This document shows, one piece after another, positions 42,104-49,870 of a stretch of 64,000 nt of DNA. Both the position numbers and the translations under genes were made by a program. Numbering within the stretch: position 1 is the stretch's first letter; every line of letters begins with the position of its first letter. The stretch comes from Haloterrigena gelatinilytica. Lineage in GTDB: Archaea; Halobacteriota; Halobacteria; Halobacteriales; Natrialbaceae. The notes below the pieces were generated by a model. That model did not search any database, was not told the DNA's origin, and worked only from the letters and a program-made list of their open reading frames with translations. The DNA lies in NCBI RefSeq assembly GCF_013342145.1, contig NZ_JABUQZ010000001.1:3534001-3598000 (forward strand), given 5' to 3'.

Positions 42104-42757
42104 TCACTCCCCCAGCGCCGCGTCGACCAGTTCCGACTCGACCGTCCGGAGCAGCGTCGACGCCGCGCTCTCCGAACAGTCCAGTTCGGCGGCGACCTCG
42201 GCCAGCGACCCCGTTCGCGGGACGTCGAAGTAGCCCAGTTCCTGCGCGGTCTCGAGCGCCTCGAACTGGCGGGCGGTGAGCCGTCCCGCGAGCGTCTCCG
42301 CGCGACGCTGGTGTTCGCTCACGCGCCGGACCTCGACGCCGACGCCGTCGGGAATGCGCTCGAGCAGCGTCGGCATCGCTTCGGGATCGCCGAGAACGGT
42401 GATGTGGACGCTCTCCCGGCCCGTGTATACCATCGGTGGGACGATCACGAGGCCGGGTAGATCGAACGCCTCGAGGAGCGTCACGTCGGAGCTCCGGAGG
42501 TCCATCTCCACGTAGCCGTAGAACGTGTCGGCGTCGACCGGCGTGAGGTCGTACCGGTACATGTGCTCGAGGTCGTCGGCCAGATCGCCGAGCACGTCGG
42601 GGTCACCGACGATCAGCGACAGGAAGCGGATTCGCCGGGCCTCGCGGTCGATCTCCCAGGAGAGCACCTCCTCGCGCCGGACCGACTCGAGGGTCGCCTC
42701 GGGGGCCGGCGACTGCATCGCGGGCGGGAGCCGAAGGGTGAGATCGGCCGATTGCAC
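42104..42757 (-). CDS. HTH_10 (bacterio-opsin activator-like) regulator
   Basis: This protein has 217 residues. The N-terminal 150 form a sensor-like domain without a recognised ligand site. The C-terminal 55 form the HTH_10 domain: LTARQFEALETAQELGYFDV, then RTGSLAEVAAELDCSESAAS and TLLRTVESELV. This is the standard architecture of Bat-like haloarchaeal regulators. It is divergent from the P450 gene and shares one symmetrical TATA-like box with it, so it is the likely regulator of that gene and of itself. Confidence 0.9.
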   Translation of the reverse strand: MQSADLTLRLPPAMQSPAPEATLESVRREEVLSWEIDREARRIRFLSLIVGDPDVLGDLADDLEHMYRYDLTPVDADTFYGYVEMDLRSSDVTLLEAFDLPGLVIVPPMVYTGRESVHITVLGDPEAMPTLLERIPDGVGVEVRRVSEHQRRAETLAGRLTARQFEALETAQELGYFDVPRTGSLAEVAAELDCSESAASTLLRTVESELVDAALGE

Positions 42758-42776
42758 AGCGGACGTTCGACAGCCC

Positions 42777-42784
42777 TATATAAA
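42777..42784. promoter_or_regulatory. Shared TATA box between regulator and P450 genes
   Basis: TATATAAA on the plus strand (TTTATATA on the minus strand) lies in the 54-bp gap. Its distance is about 28-35 bases to the P450 ATG at 42812 and about 20-27 bases to the regulator ATG at 42757. Both would give nearly leaderless transcripts. Only one such box exists in the gap, so the two promoters overlap and may exclude each other. Confidence 0.55.
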
Positions 42785-42811
42785 GACGTTCAGTGCTTCG
42801 AACGAGCGACG

Positions 42812-44179
42812 ATGTCCCGTCGGCGCGAACCGAGAGCTATGAGCGACACACGACCGTCGACGTCCTCGCTTCCGGGCCCCCGGGGCCTCCCGCTCGTCGG
42901 AAACACGATCTCGTTCGCCCGCGAACCGCTCGCGTTCCTCGAGGCGATCCGTGAGTACGGCGACCTCGCCCGGTACGAGGCGTTCGGTCGCGAGTTCGTC
43001 GTCGTGTCCCGCCCCGATCTCGTCGAGGCGGTGCTGGTCTCCCGGAGCGACGAGTTCTGGCGGGGATCGTTCGAACACGAGTTGGGCGAGGGTGTCGGTA
43101 TCGAAGGCGTGTTCTTCTCCGAAGGCGAGCAGTGGCGACGGCAGCGACTGCTCTTACAGAACGCGTTCACGCCGGCGCGAATCGAATCGTACGCCGAGGT
43201 CATGGTCGACGAGACCGTCCGAGAAGTCGACAGCTGGCCCGAGGAAGAAGTCATCGATGTAAACGAGCGGCTGTCGGCGCTGACCCTCGGCGCGCTCACG
43301 CGATCGCTGTTCGCCCTCCCGCTCGAGGGCGACCGCGCCGACCGCGTGCGACGCTGGGTCGACGCCATGGGCGCGTACCTCGAAGCCGACTTCTTCGGCC
43401 CGGGTGCCGTGTTGCCGTCGTGGCTCCCGCGGCGAACCGAACGCGAGTACGAGCGCGCCACGGCCGACGTCGAAGCGCTCGTCGGGGAGCTCCTGACGGA
43501 GCGCCGGGAATCGGACGCCGAGGGCGACGACCTCCTCTCGCTGCTCGCGACGGCCGAGTATCCCGACGGAACCCGTCCCTCGGCCGACGAGATCTCCGAT
43601 CAGTTGCTGACGTTCCTGCTCGCGGGCCACGAGACGACCGCGACCGCGCTCACCTACGCCTGCTGGTTCCTCGCGGCCGACGACGAAATTCGGGACCGGC
43701 TCGAGCGGGAGGTCGAGGCCGTCTGCGGCGACCGCGATCCGACGTTCGCCGATCTCCCCGAACTGACCGTCGCCGAGGCCGTCGGCCGTGAAGCGTTGCG
43801 ACTCTATCCGCCGCTGCCGTTCCTCCACCGGGAGCCCCGCGAGCCGACCGCTCTCGACGGCGTCCGCGTCGGGCCCGGGACGACGATCCAGTTGAACATG
43901 TACGGGATCCACCGCGACGAGCGCTGGTGGGCGGCTCCCGATTCGTTCCGTCCGGAGCGCTGGCTCGACGACGCCGATCGACCCGAGTACGCAGCCTTCC
44001 CCTTCGGCGGGGGCCCGCGACACTGTATCGGCATGCGGTTCGCGATGACGGAGCTCAAACTGTCGCTGGCGACGATCGCGCGTCGGGTCCGGCTCGACCG
44101 CGTCTCGACGTCGCTCGAGCCGTCGATCGAGGTCTCGCTCGATCCCGGAACCGTCGAAATGCGGGTTCGCCGACCGTAG
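42812..44179 (+). CDS. Cytochrome P450
   Basis: This 455-residue P450 has the N-terminal proline-rich GPRGLPLVGNTISFAREPLA, the I-helix oxygen-binding LLAGHETTATALTYACWFLA, the K-helix ExxR (EALR in AVGREALRLYPPLPFLHREP) and the heme loop FGGGPRHCIGMRFAMTELKL with the ligand cysteine. It lacks a fused reductase, so it needs a ferredoxin and a reductase. ATG 42839 is an alternative start; 42812 fits the TATA position. Haloarchaeal P450s of this type resemble fatty-acid or carotenoid hydroxylases, but the substrate cannot be read from the sequence. Confidence 0.93.
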   Translation: MSRRREPRAMSDTRPSTSSLPGPRGLPLVGNTISFAREPLAFLEAIREYGDLARYEAFGREFVVVSRPDLVEAVLVSRSDEFWRGSFEHELGEGVGIEGVFFSEGEQWRRQRLLLQNAFTPARIESYAEVMVDETVREVDSWPEEEVIDVNERLSALTLGALTRSLFALPLEGDRADRVRRWVDAMGAYLEADFFGPGAVLPSWLPRRTEREYERATADVEALVGELLTERRESDAEGDDLLSLLATAEYPDGTRPSADEISDQLLTFLLAGHETTATALTYACWFLAADDEIRDRLEREVEAVCGDRDPTFADLPELTVAEAVGREALRLYPPLPFLHREPREPTALDGVRVGPGTTIQLNMYGIHRDERWWAAPDSFRPERWLDDADRPEYAAFPFGGGPRHCIGMRFAMTELKLSLATIARRVRLDRVSTSLEPSIEVSLDPGTVEMRVRRP

Positions 44180-44251
44180 CCGCGGACGCTACGCGTCTCT
44201 TTACCCCCGGTGTCGACGAGAAAAGCGGGTTCGAAACCGAGACGACCGCGA

Positions 44252-45166
44252 TTACGAGATCTCGTCGTACTGCTCGGAGAGCTTCTCGGCGGCCTCGCCG
44301 AGCTGGTTGCGCTCGAACTCGGTGAGGTCCCACTCGACGATCTCCTCGACGCCGTCCGAGCCGAGCTTGACGGGAACGCCGAAGGCGGCGTCCTCGTGGC
44401 CGTACTCGCCCTCGAGTTTGACGCTGCAGGGGAGCACCTCGCCGGTGTCGCGGACGATGGCCTCGACCGTGTGGCCGACGCCGGTCGCCGGACCCCACTG
44501 GGTCGCGCCCTTCTTTTCGATGACGTTCATCGCCGAGGTCTGGAGCTCGGAGAGCAGGTCGTCCTTCTCGTCCTCGTCGAACTCGGGGTCCTGCCCGTCG
44601 ACTCGCACCTTGGAGAACACGGGGACCTGGGCGTCGCCGTGCTCGCCGAGGATCGTCGCCTCGACGTTCTGGACCGGCGCGTCGAAGCGCTGGGAGATCA
44701 CGTAGCGGAAGCGGGCGGAGTCGAGCCGACCGCCGAAGCCGATCACCTTCTCGCGGGCCCGGTCGCCCGTCTCGTAGAGGTGGCGGTTGAGCAGGTCGAC
44801 GGGGTTCGACGTGGTGACGGTGATGAAGTCGTCGTTGTGCTCGGCGATCGAGGAGCCGATGTCCTCCATGATCGGCGCGTTGTCGCCGGCCAGATCGATC
44901 CGGGTCTGGCCCGGCTGGCGCGGGATGCCGGCGGTGATGACGACGACGTCCGAGCCCGCGGTGTCCTCGTAGCCGCCCTGTCGGATCGTCGTGTTCGAAT
45001 CGTAGGCCGCGCCGTGGTTGACGTCGGCGGCCTGGCCGATCGTGTCGTCTTCCTTGTCCGGAATGTCCACCAGAACGAGCTCGTCGGCGATGTCCCGAAG
45101 CGCGATGTTGTACGCCGCAGCGGCCCCGACCGTGCCGGCCGCTCCGACTACGCTAACTTTCGTCAT
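44252..45166 (-). CDS. mdh: Malate dehydrogenase
   Basis: This 304-residue enzyme of the LDH/MDH superfamily starts [20 protein letters not shown]. It has the NAD fold GAAGTVG with Asp in LVLVDIP (NAD preference), [16 protein letters not shown] with the substrate-binding arginines, [20 protein letters not shown] and the catalytic His in [11 protein letters not shown]. The arginine at the discriminating loop fits malate/oxaloacetate over lactate. The length and acidic surface match well-studied haloarchaeal tetrameric MDH. It is a single gene read away from the LOG-like gene. Confidence 0.95.
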   Translation of the reverse strand: MTKVSVVGAAGTVGAAAAYNIALRDIADELVLVDIPDKEDDTIGQAADVNHGAAYDSNTTIRQGGYEDTAGSDVVVITAGIPRQPGQTRIDLAGDNAPIMEDIGSSIAEHNDDFITVTTSNPVDLLNRHLYETGDRAREKVIGFGGRLDSARFRYVISQRFDAPVQNVEATILGEHGDAQVPVFSKVRVDGQDPEFDEDEKDDLLSELQTSAMNVIEKKGATQWGPATGVGHTVEAIVRDTGEVLPCSVKLEGEYGHEDAAFGVPVKLGSDGVEEIVEWDLTEFERNQLGEAAEKLSEQYDEIS

Positions 45167-45476
45167 ACCACGTAAATCTCTACCACGCTACGCGTTAAAT
45201 CCGTCGGAAACCGCTTCGTTACCCGGTTCAACGAGCTGTATTTCGACGATTGTCGACTGTCGCCGCACTCGTTTCGTTGCGTCCCAGCGAATTACACGAA
45301 CCAGCACATCCTGCGCAGTTTCCGGGTTCAAATCCGACGTTCGTCGACCGGCGGCCTCGAGCCATTCCGGCGTCACCCCTCGAGCGCCCCGTCTCGAGGC
45401 CGACGAGCGCGGAAACGAACGCGACCGCCGAAGAGGAACCGAATCGATCATTGCCGATGCTCGCCGTCGATCGGGT
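45167..45476. other. 310-bp intergenic region between mdh and the LOG-like gene
   Basis: The left end holds the mdh promoter. I find no convincing gene; open frames here are arginine/serine-rich. A stretch reading CCGGGTTCAAATCC near 45324-45337 recalls a tRNA T-arm, but no cloverleaf can be built around it. Confidence 0.4.
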
Positions 45477-45998
45477 ATGCGCGTCAGCGTCATCGGCGGC
45501 GGTGCGATCACCGACGAACAGGCGGCCCGCGCGGAAGCCGTCGGGCGGGAACTCGGGGCCCGCGGCCACACGGTCGTCTGCGGCGGCCGCGGCGGGACGA
45601 TGGAAGCCGTCTGTCGCGGCGCGAAAGCTGAGGGCGCCACGACGATCGGAATCCTCCCGAGCGACCGCACCGCACAGGCGAACGACTACGTCGACGTCCC
45701 GATCGCGACGGGGCTCGGCCACGCTCGGAACGCGCTCGTCCCCATGAACGGCGACGTTCGAAAATCGCTTCGCGATTTTCGTGCCAACCAGAAATCGGAG
45801 ATTTCTGGTGACGCGGTAATCGCGCTCACCGGCGGCGTCGGGACCCTCTCGGAGATCGGCTTCGCGGGCATCTACGACCGACCCGTCGTCGGCCTCGAGA
45901 CCCACGACGTCTCCGAGATCGACGTCGACCTCGAGACCGTCGAGACCCCCGAGGCGGCCGTCGACGCGGTCGAGGCGGCGCTCGCGGACCGTTTCTGA
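45477..45998 (+). CDS. LOG/TIGR00725-type Rossmann protein with an in-frame hairpin insert
   Basis: This 173-residue protein of the LOG-like family starts MRVSVIGGGAITDEQAARAE. It has the nucleotide-binding GGRGGTMEAVCRGAKAEG and IALTGGVGTLSEIGFAGIYD. Relatives are Lonely-Guy phosphoribohydrolases or molybdenum-cofactor-carrier-like proteins; this branch (TIGR00725) has no proven reaction. Between the two motifs, 19 extra residues (VRKSLRDFRANQKSEISGD) interrupt the usual NGD-AVIAL junction. They are encoded by two perfect hairpins at 45759-45809, and the frame remains open. Confidence 0.85.
   Translation: MRVSVIGGGAITDEQAARAEAVGRELGARGHTVVCGGRGGTMEAVCRGAKAEGATTIGILPSDRTAQANDYVDVPIATGLGHARNALVPMNGDVRKSLRDFRANQKSEISGDAVIALTGGVGTLSEIGFAGIYDRPVVGLETHDVSEIDVDLETVETPEAAVDAVEAALADRF
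45759..45809. repeat. Twin 10-3-10 hairpins inserted in the LOG-like gene
   Basis: Hairpin one (45759-45781) has arms CGAAAATCGC and GCGATTTTCG with loop TTC. Hairpin two (45787-45809) has arms ACCAGAAATC and GATTTCTGGT with loop GGA. Five bases separate them. The insert is 57 bases (19 codons), flanked by GGCGAC and GGTGAC. Both stems are perfect, and the block is AT-richer than the gene around it. Confidence 0.9.
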
Positions 45999-46057
45999 CT
46001 CGCCCCCGCGCGAGGGAACCCGGTACCGTCTTTTCGACCGCGCGCCTCGAGTGTCGT

Positions 46058-46501
46058 ATGTCCGCTGCAGACGACGGCGATACGGACGACGCCGATTCGT
46101 ACCGGATTCGCGAGGACCTCCCCGATCCCGAGACGTTCGCCGCGCTGCGCGAGGCCGCCGGCATGCCGCCGCGCTCGCTCGAAGGGATCGAACGCGGCCT
46201 GCCGAACTCGCTGTACGGCGTCGTCGCGGTCCACGTCCCGACCGACGAGGTCGTCGGGATGGGCCGGATCGTCGGCGACGACGGCACCGTCTACCGGATC
46301 TCGGACATGGCGATCCGCCCCGAGCATCAGGGTCGGGGCCTCGGAACCCGGATCATGGAACGCCTCGAGGCCTATATCGAGGAAACCGCTCCGCCGCGGG
46401 CGTACGTGAACCTCGTGGCGGACGTCGACGGCTTCTACGAGCGGTTCGGGTTCGAGGAGACCCGGCCCGCCTCGAAGGGGATGTACCGTCGGACGGAGTA
46501 G
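46058..46501 (+). CDS. GNAT family N-acetyltransferase
   Basis: This 147-residue GNAT protein has the acetyl-CoA-binding motif A as DMAIRPEHQGRGLGTRIMER (R-x2-G-x-G/A as GRGLGT), then YVNLVADVDGFYERFGFEET, the usual motif B region ending the fold. The N-terminal 30 residues are acidic. The substrate, a small amine or a protein N-terminus, cannot be told. It is followed at 50 bp by the SSSCA1-like gene in the same direction, possibly co-transcribed. Confidence 0.9.
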   Translation: MSAADDGDTDDADSYRIREDLPDPETFAALREAAGMPPRSLEGIERGLPNSLYGVVAVHVPTDEVVGMGRIVGDDGTVYRISDMAIRPEHQGRGLGTRIMERLEAYIEETAPPRAYVNLVADVDGFYERFGFEETRPASKGMYRRTE

Positions 46502-46551
46502 CCCCGCTCCCCTTCGCAGCTTTTTCGACGTTCCATCGTCTCTAGACGACC

Positions 46552-47346
46552 ATGAGCGACTTCGACAAGGAAGCCGAGCGCGAGAAACTCCGGGAGAAGT
46601 ACGAGCGCGACCAGGAGGAGCGACAGGCCACCCAGCGCATGAGCGATCTGCTGCTCAAGGGCGCGACGATGACCAACGCCCACTGCGGCACCTGCGGCGA
46701 CCCCCTGTTCCAGATGGACGGCACCACCTTCTGCCCGAGCTGTCACGGCAACCCCGACGCCGTCGAGGGGACGCAACTCGAGGCCCAATCGGCCGAGGAA
46801 GCCCCCGACGAGTCGGCCGACGGGACGGCCGCCGACCGCGAGCCGAGCCGCCAGGACTCGAGCCCGGCGGCCGGCGGTTCCGAGGGGGACGAGACCCCCG
46901 AAACCGACGCCGCGGCCGCGCGTCGGAACCGCCAGCGCGACCAACAGACGGGGAGTGCCGACGCGAGCGGGACCGCCGACTCGAGTCCGGCGGCCGACGA
47001 GACCGCGGCGGCCGAACCGGGAGCCGCGAGCGAGGAGCAACCGACCGCCGCCTCCGCGAGCGATCGGCAGCCGTCGACCGCCCGTTCGGCGGCCACGCGC
47101 TCGACCGACGCCGACCGCGAACGCTCCGCCCGATCGCCCGCCGGCGACCGGCGATCGATCGACGGCGCCGGGGCCGGCGGGGCCGCTCGGTCCGCCGACG
47201 GCGACCTCGAGGCCGCCCGCGACTCGCTCGTCGCGGCCCTCGAGAAGTTCGCCGGGAACGCCGCGGCGACGGACGACCCCCGCTACGCCCGGGAGTGTCT
47301 CGAGGCCGCCCGCGAGGCCGCCGAGACTCTCGAGACGCTGCGCTGA
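46552..47346 (+). CDS. Sjogren's syndrome/scleroderma autoantigen 1 (p27)-like protein
   Basis: This protein has 264 residues. The first 65 match the archaeal and eukaryotic autoantigen p27 family: a helical start (DKEAEREKLREKYERDQEER), then SDLLLKGATMTNAHCGTCGD and TTFCPSCHGNP, forming a four-cysteine zinc ribbon. Residues of about 70-215 are a long acidic/alanine-rich disordered linker. The last 50 are helical (ARDSLVAALEKFAGNAAATD). The molecular function is unknown. Confidence 0.88.
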   Translation: MSDFDKEAEREKLREKYERDQEERQATQRMSDLLLKGATMTNAHCGTCGDPLFQMDGTTFCPSCHGNPDAVEGTQLEAQSAEEAPDESADGTAADREPSRQDSSPAAGGSEGDETPETDAAAARRNRQRDQQTGSADASGTADSSPAADETAAAEPGAASEEQPTAASASDRQPSTARSAATRSTDADRERSARSPAGDRRSIDGAGAGGAARSADGDLEAARDSLVAALEKFAGNAAATDDPRYARECLEAAREAAETLETLR

Positions 47347-47595
47347 TCGACGCTCTTCCCGCGCGCCGTTCGAACGGACGGCGTCTCCACCGGCGCCGTC
47401 GGCCGTCGGGTCGCTCGACACCGTTTTCAGTCGTTCCGATCGCTCGAGTCGGTTCGCCGTAGTCGAACGGAAGGCGAGTCGCGATCGCGAGCGCGCCCCC
47501 TTATAACTGTTTCGGAGAACGTGTTCTCGGGACTTCTCGCCCGGTAAGAACGGGCTCGCTCCGTTATACGACGGCGCTTCATAGGGCAACTGTCT

Positions 47596-48741
47596 ATGAA
47601 CGACCGTATCGGCGCACCCGGGTCCGGGCTCTCGCGACGCGAACTGATGATCGCTACCGGCGGCGCGGCGGCCCTCGCCGGCTGTATGAGTCGCGGTCAG
47701 GGGGCAGATCCCGAGTCGTCGGACTCGAGCGGCGACGAGGAGGACGCGTCGTCCGGCCTCCCGCAGACGAGCGCGCCCGAAGTCGTCCGGGTCGACGAGC
47801 AGGGCGGGAGCGTGACGCTGCGTTCGGTGACGGCCCGCCACCCCGTCCACCCGATGGATTCGATGGGCGGACCGATCGAACTCCCGCAGGTCTGGGCGTT
47901 CCAGGCCGACGACGGCGAGCCGAGCGTTCCCGGGCCGATCCTTCGGACGACGGAGGGGAACGATATGGAAGTCACGCTGGACAACACGGACGCCGGCCAT
48001 CCCCACACCCTCCACTTCCACGGCGTGCGGAAGTCCTGGAAGAACGACGGCGTTCCCACGACGACCGGGGTGACGGTCTATCCCGGCGAGAAACACACCT
48101 ACACGATTCCGGCGAACGTCCCCGGGACGCACTTCTATCACTGCCACTACCAGACCCACCGGCACATCGATATGGGGATGTACGGCATCTTCCGCGTCGA
48201 TCCGAAGGGATACGAACCCGCCGACAGGGAGTACTTCTTCACCCTCAAGGACTGGGACTCGCGGGTCAACCGGCAGATGGCCGGCGAGAACGTCGACTAC
48301 AGTCCGCGCCAGCGGAATCCCGACGTGTTCACGATCAACGGGAAGAGCCTCCCGCGGACGCTCCACCCCGAGGAGGGATCGCCCATCATCGTCGACCGCG
48401 GCGACACCGTCCGCCTTCACATGGTCAACGCGGGCTACATGTCCCACCCGATGCACACGCACAACCACCGGTACCGCCTCGTCGAGAAGGACGGCGGCCA
48501 GATTCCCGAAGCCGCCCAGTACGAACAGGACATCACCAACGTCGCGCCAGCCGAACGCCACACGATCGAGTTCGAGGCCGACGCCGACCCCGGCATCTAC
48601 CTCATGCACTGCCACAAGGTCAACCACGCCATGAACGGGACCTCCTACCCCGGTGGGATGGTCAACGGCATCGTCTACCGCGACGCGATGGACACCGACG
48701 TCTTCGCGGATCTCATGGAGTACGCCGGCTACGAGGGGTGA
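47596..48741 (+). CDS. Multicopper oxidase, Tat-exported
   Basis: This 381-residue protein starts MNDRIGAPGSGLSRRELMIA. The Tat motif SRRELM and the lipobox-like ALAGC predict export and lipid anchoring. Copper ligands are all visible: HPHTLHFHGVRKSW, THFYHCHYQTHRHI, SHPMHTHNHRYRLV and the type 1 site YLMHCHKVNHAMN. It is a cupredoxin-repeat enzyme of about two domains, similar to haloarchaeal laccase-like or nitrite-reductase-like oxidases. It probably oxidises phenolics or metals outside the cell. A TTATAA sequence at about 47501 offers a promoter about 95 bases upstream. Confidence 0.9.
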   Translation: MNDRIGAPGSGLSRRELMIATGGAAALAGCMSRGQGADPESSDSSGDEEDASSGLPQTSAPEVVRVDEQGGSVTLRSVTARHPVHPMDSMGGPIELPQVWAFQADDGEPSVPGPILRTTEGNDMEVTLDNTDAGHPHTLHFHGVRKSWKNDGVPTTTGVTVYPGEKHTYTIPANVPGTHFYHCHYQTHRHIDMGMYGIFRVDPKGYEPADREYFFTLKDWDSRVNRQMAGENVDYSPRQRNPDVFTINGKSLPRTLHPEEGSPIIVDRGDTVRLHMVNAGYMSHPMHTHNHRYRLVEKDGGQIPEAAQYEQDITNVAPAERHTIEFEADADPGIYLMHCHKVNHAMNGTSYPGGMVNGIVYRDAMDTDVFADLMEYAGYEG

Positions 48742-48971
48742 TCCGCTCACCGAGGTGAGACGCGGCGTCACGCTCCGACGACAGCCGCGACACAGTGCGG
48801 ACAGCGTCGATATCTACGGTTTCTCCGCTGTTTCGGACGAGAGACGTCGATAGACGGATCTTCGAATCGTCGCGTCTCCTCGAGCGATCGCGAGTTTGTC
48901 CTCCGCTCGAGTAAATAGATATAAGTAAGCCGAAGCTATAGAATTACTAGAATAACCAGACCGATACGAAC

Positions 48972-49829
48972 ATGGCCCTGCTAAATATGCTCCTCCTGAC
49001 CGGCCTCGCCGTCTTGGCTGGACTGACGATGACGTGCGTTCTCTGTCTCGATCGGCGGCAACTCCGCCGAACCATCGGTGAGTACGATCACCGACTCCGG
49101 GACGTCGCCCCGTATCTCGGCGCCGCGGCGCTGTTCTTCCTGACCAAGCGGTTGACCCACGACTACAGCGTGAAGCTCTCGCACGCGCTCGACTGGGACA
49201 TCACGGCCGAACTCTACACCGTCGAAGGCGAGTTCGTCGCCCACCTCCAGGCTATCGTCCCGCGGTCCACGCTCGAGTTCTTCTCCGTCATGTACATGTT
49301 CGGGTTCCCGTTCCTCCTGGTGACCGCGCCGATCCTCTACTTCGCGCTGTCCTCCCAGCGCCACCTCAAGGAACTGCTCATCGCGTACGTGTTCAACTAC
49401 GCGATCGGCGCGATCTGTTACACGCTGTTTATCGCGTACGGCCCCCGCAACCACCTGTCGACCGTCGACGGACTCATGTACAGCTTCTATCCGCAGACCC
49501 AGGACATGACGGCGGCGGTCTCGGCGAACACGGACGTGTTCCCGTCCCTGCACACGTCGCTGGCGGTCGTCGTCTTGCTGTTCGCGTGGCGCTCGCGCCG
49601 GGAGTACCCCCGCTGGCTCCCGATCGCGGCGTTCGTGGCCGCCAGCGTCGTCTTCTCGACGATGTACCTGGGCATCCACTGGTTGTCGGACGTCGTGGCC
49701 GGCATCGTCCTCGGTGTGGGGAGCGTCTACGCGGCCGAACGTATCGTCGCCCGCGCGGAAGGCGACGCCGATCGGGTCTCCGTTCCCGGCGAGCGCGACG
49801 AGGGGATCGCGTCCGACGCGAGCGACTGA
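48972..49829 (+). CDS. PAP2 family phosphatase (membrane)
   Basis: This 285-residue membrane protein has six hydrophobic helices and the type 2 phosphatidic acid phosphatase motifs. An upstream lysine-rich segment (FFLTKRLTHDYSVKLSHALD) comes first, then PSLHTSLAVVVLLFAW with the catalytic His and GIHWLSDVVAGIVLG with the second His and Asp. Members hydrolyse lipid phosphates such as isoprenyl pyrophosphate or archaeal phosphatidates. The tail is acidic. The gene is monocistronic and read toward hef. Confidence 0.9.
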   Translation: MALLNMLLLTGLAVLAGLTMTCVLCLDRRQLRRTIGEYDHRLRDVAPYLGAAALFFLTKRLTHDYSVKLSHALDWDITAELYTVEGEFVAHLQAIVPRSTLEFFSVMYMFGFPFLLVTAPILYFALSSQRHLKELLIAYVFNYAIGAICYTLFIAYGPRNHLSTVDGLMYSFYPQTQDMTAAVSANTDVFPSLHTSLAVVVLLFAWRSRREYPRWLPIAAFVAASVVFSTMYLGIHWLSDVVAGIVLGVGSVYAAERIVARAEGDADRVSVPGERDEGIASDASD

Positions 49830-49870
49830 GTCGAACCCGACGCGAGCGGTCGGGTTCGAGCGGCGACCGA

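Noticed and set aside
45315-45345. A tRNA-like T-arm (GGGTTCAAATCC) between mdh and the LOG-like gene
   Set aside because: The flanking bases do not pair as a 5-bp T-stem, and no acceptor or anticodon arm can be built.
46435-48771. A 778-codon frame antisense to the p27-like and multicopper oxidase genes
   Set aside because: It spans three unrelated sense genes and their spacers. Its length reflects GC bias, not coding.
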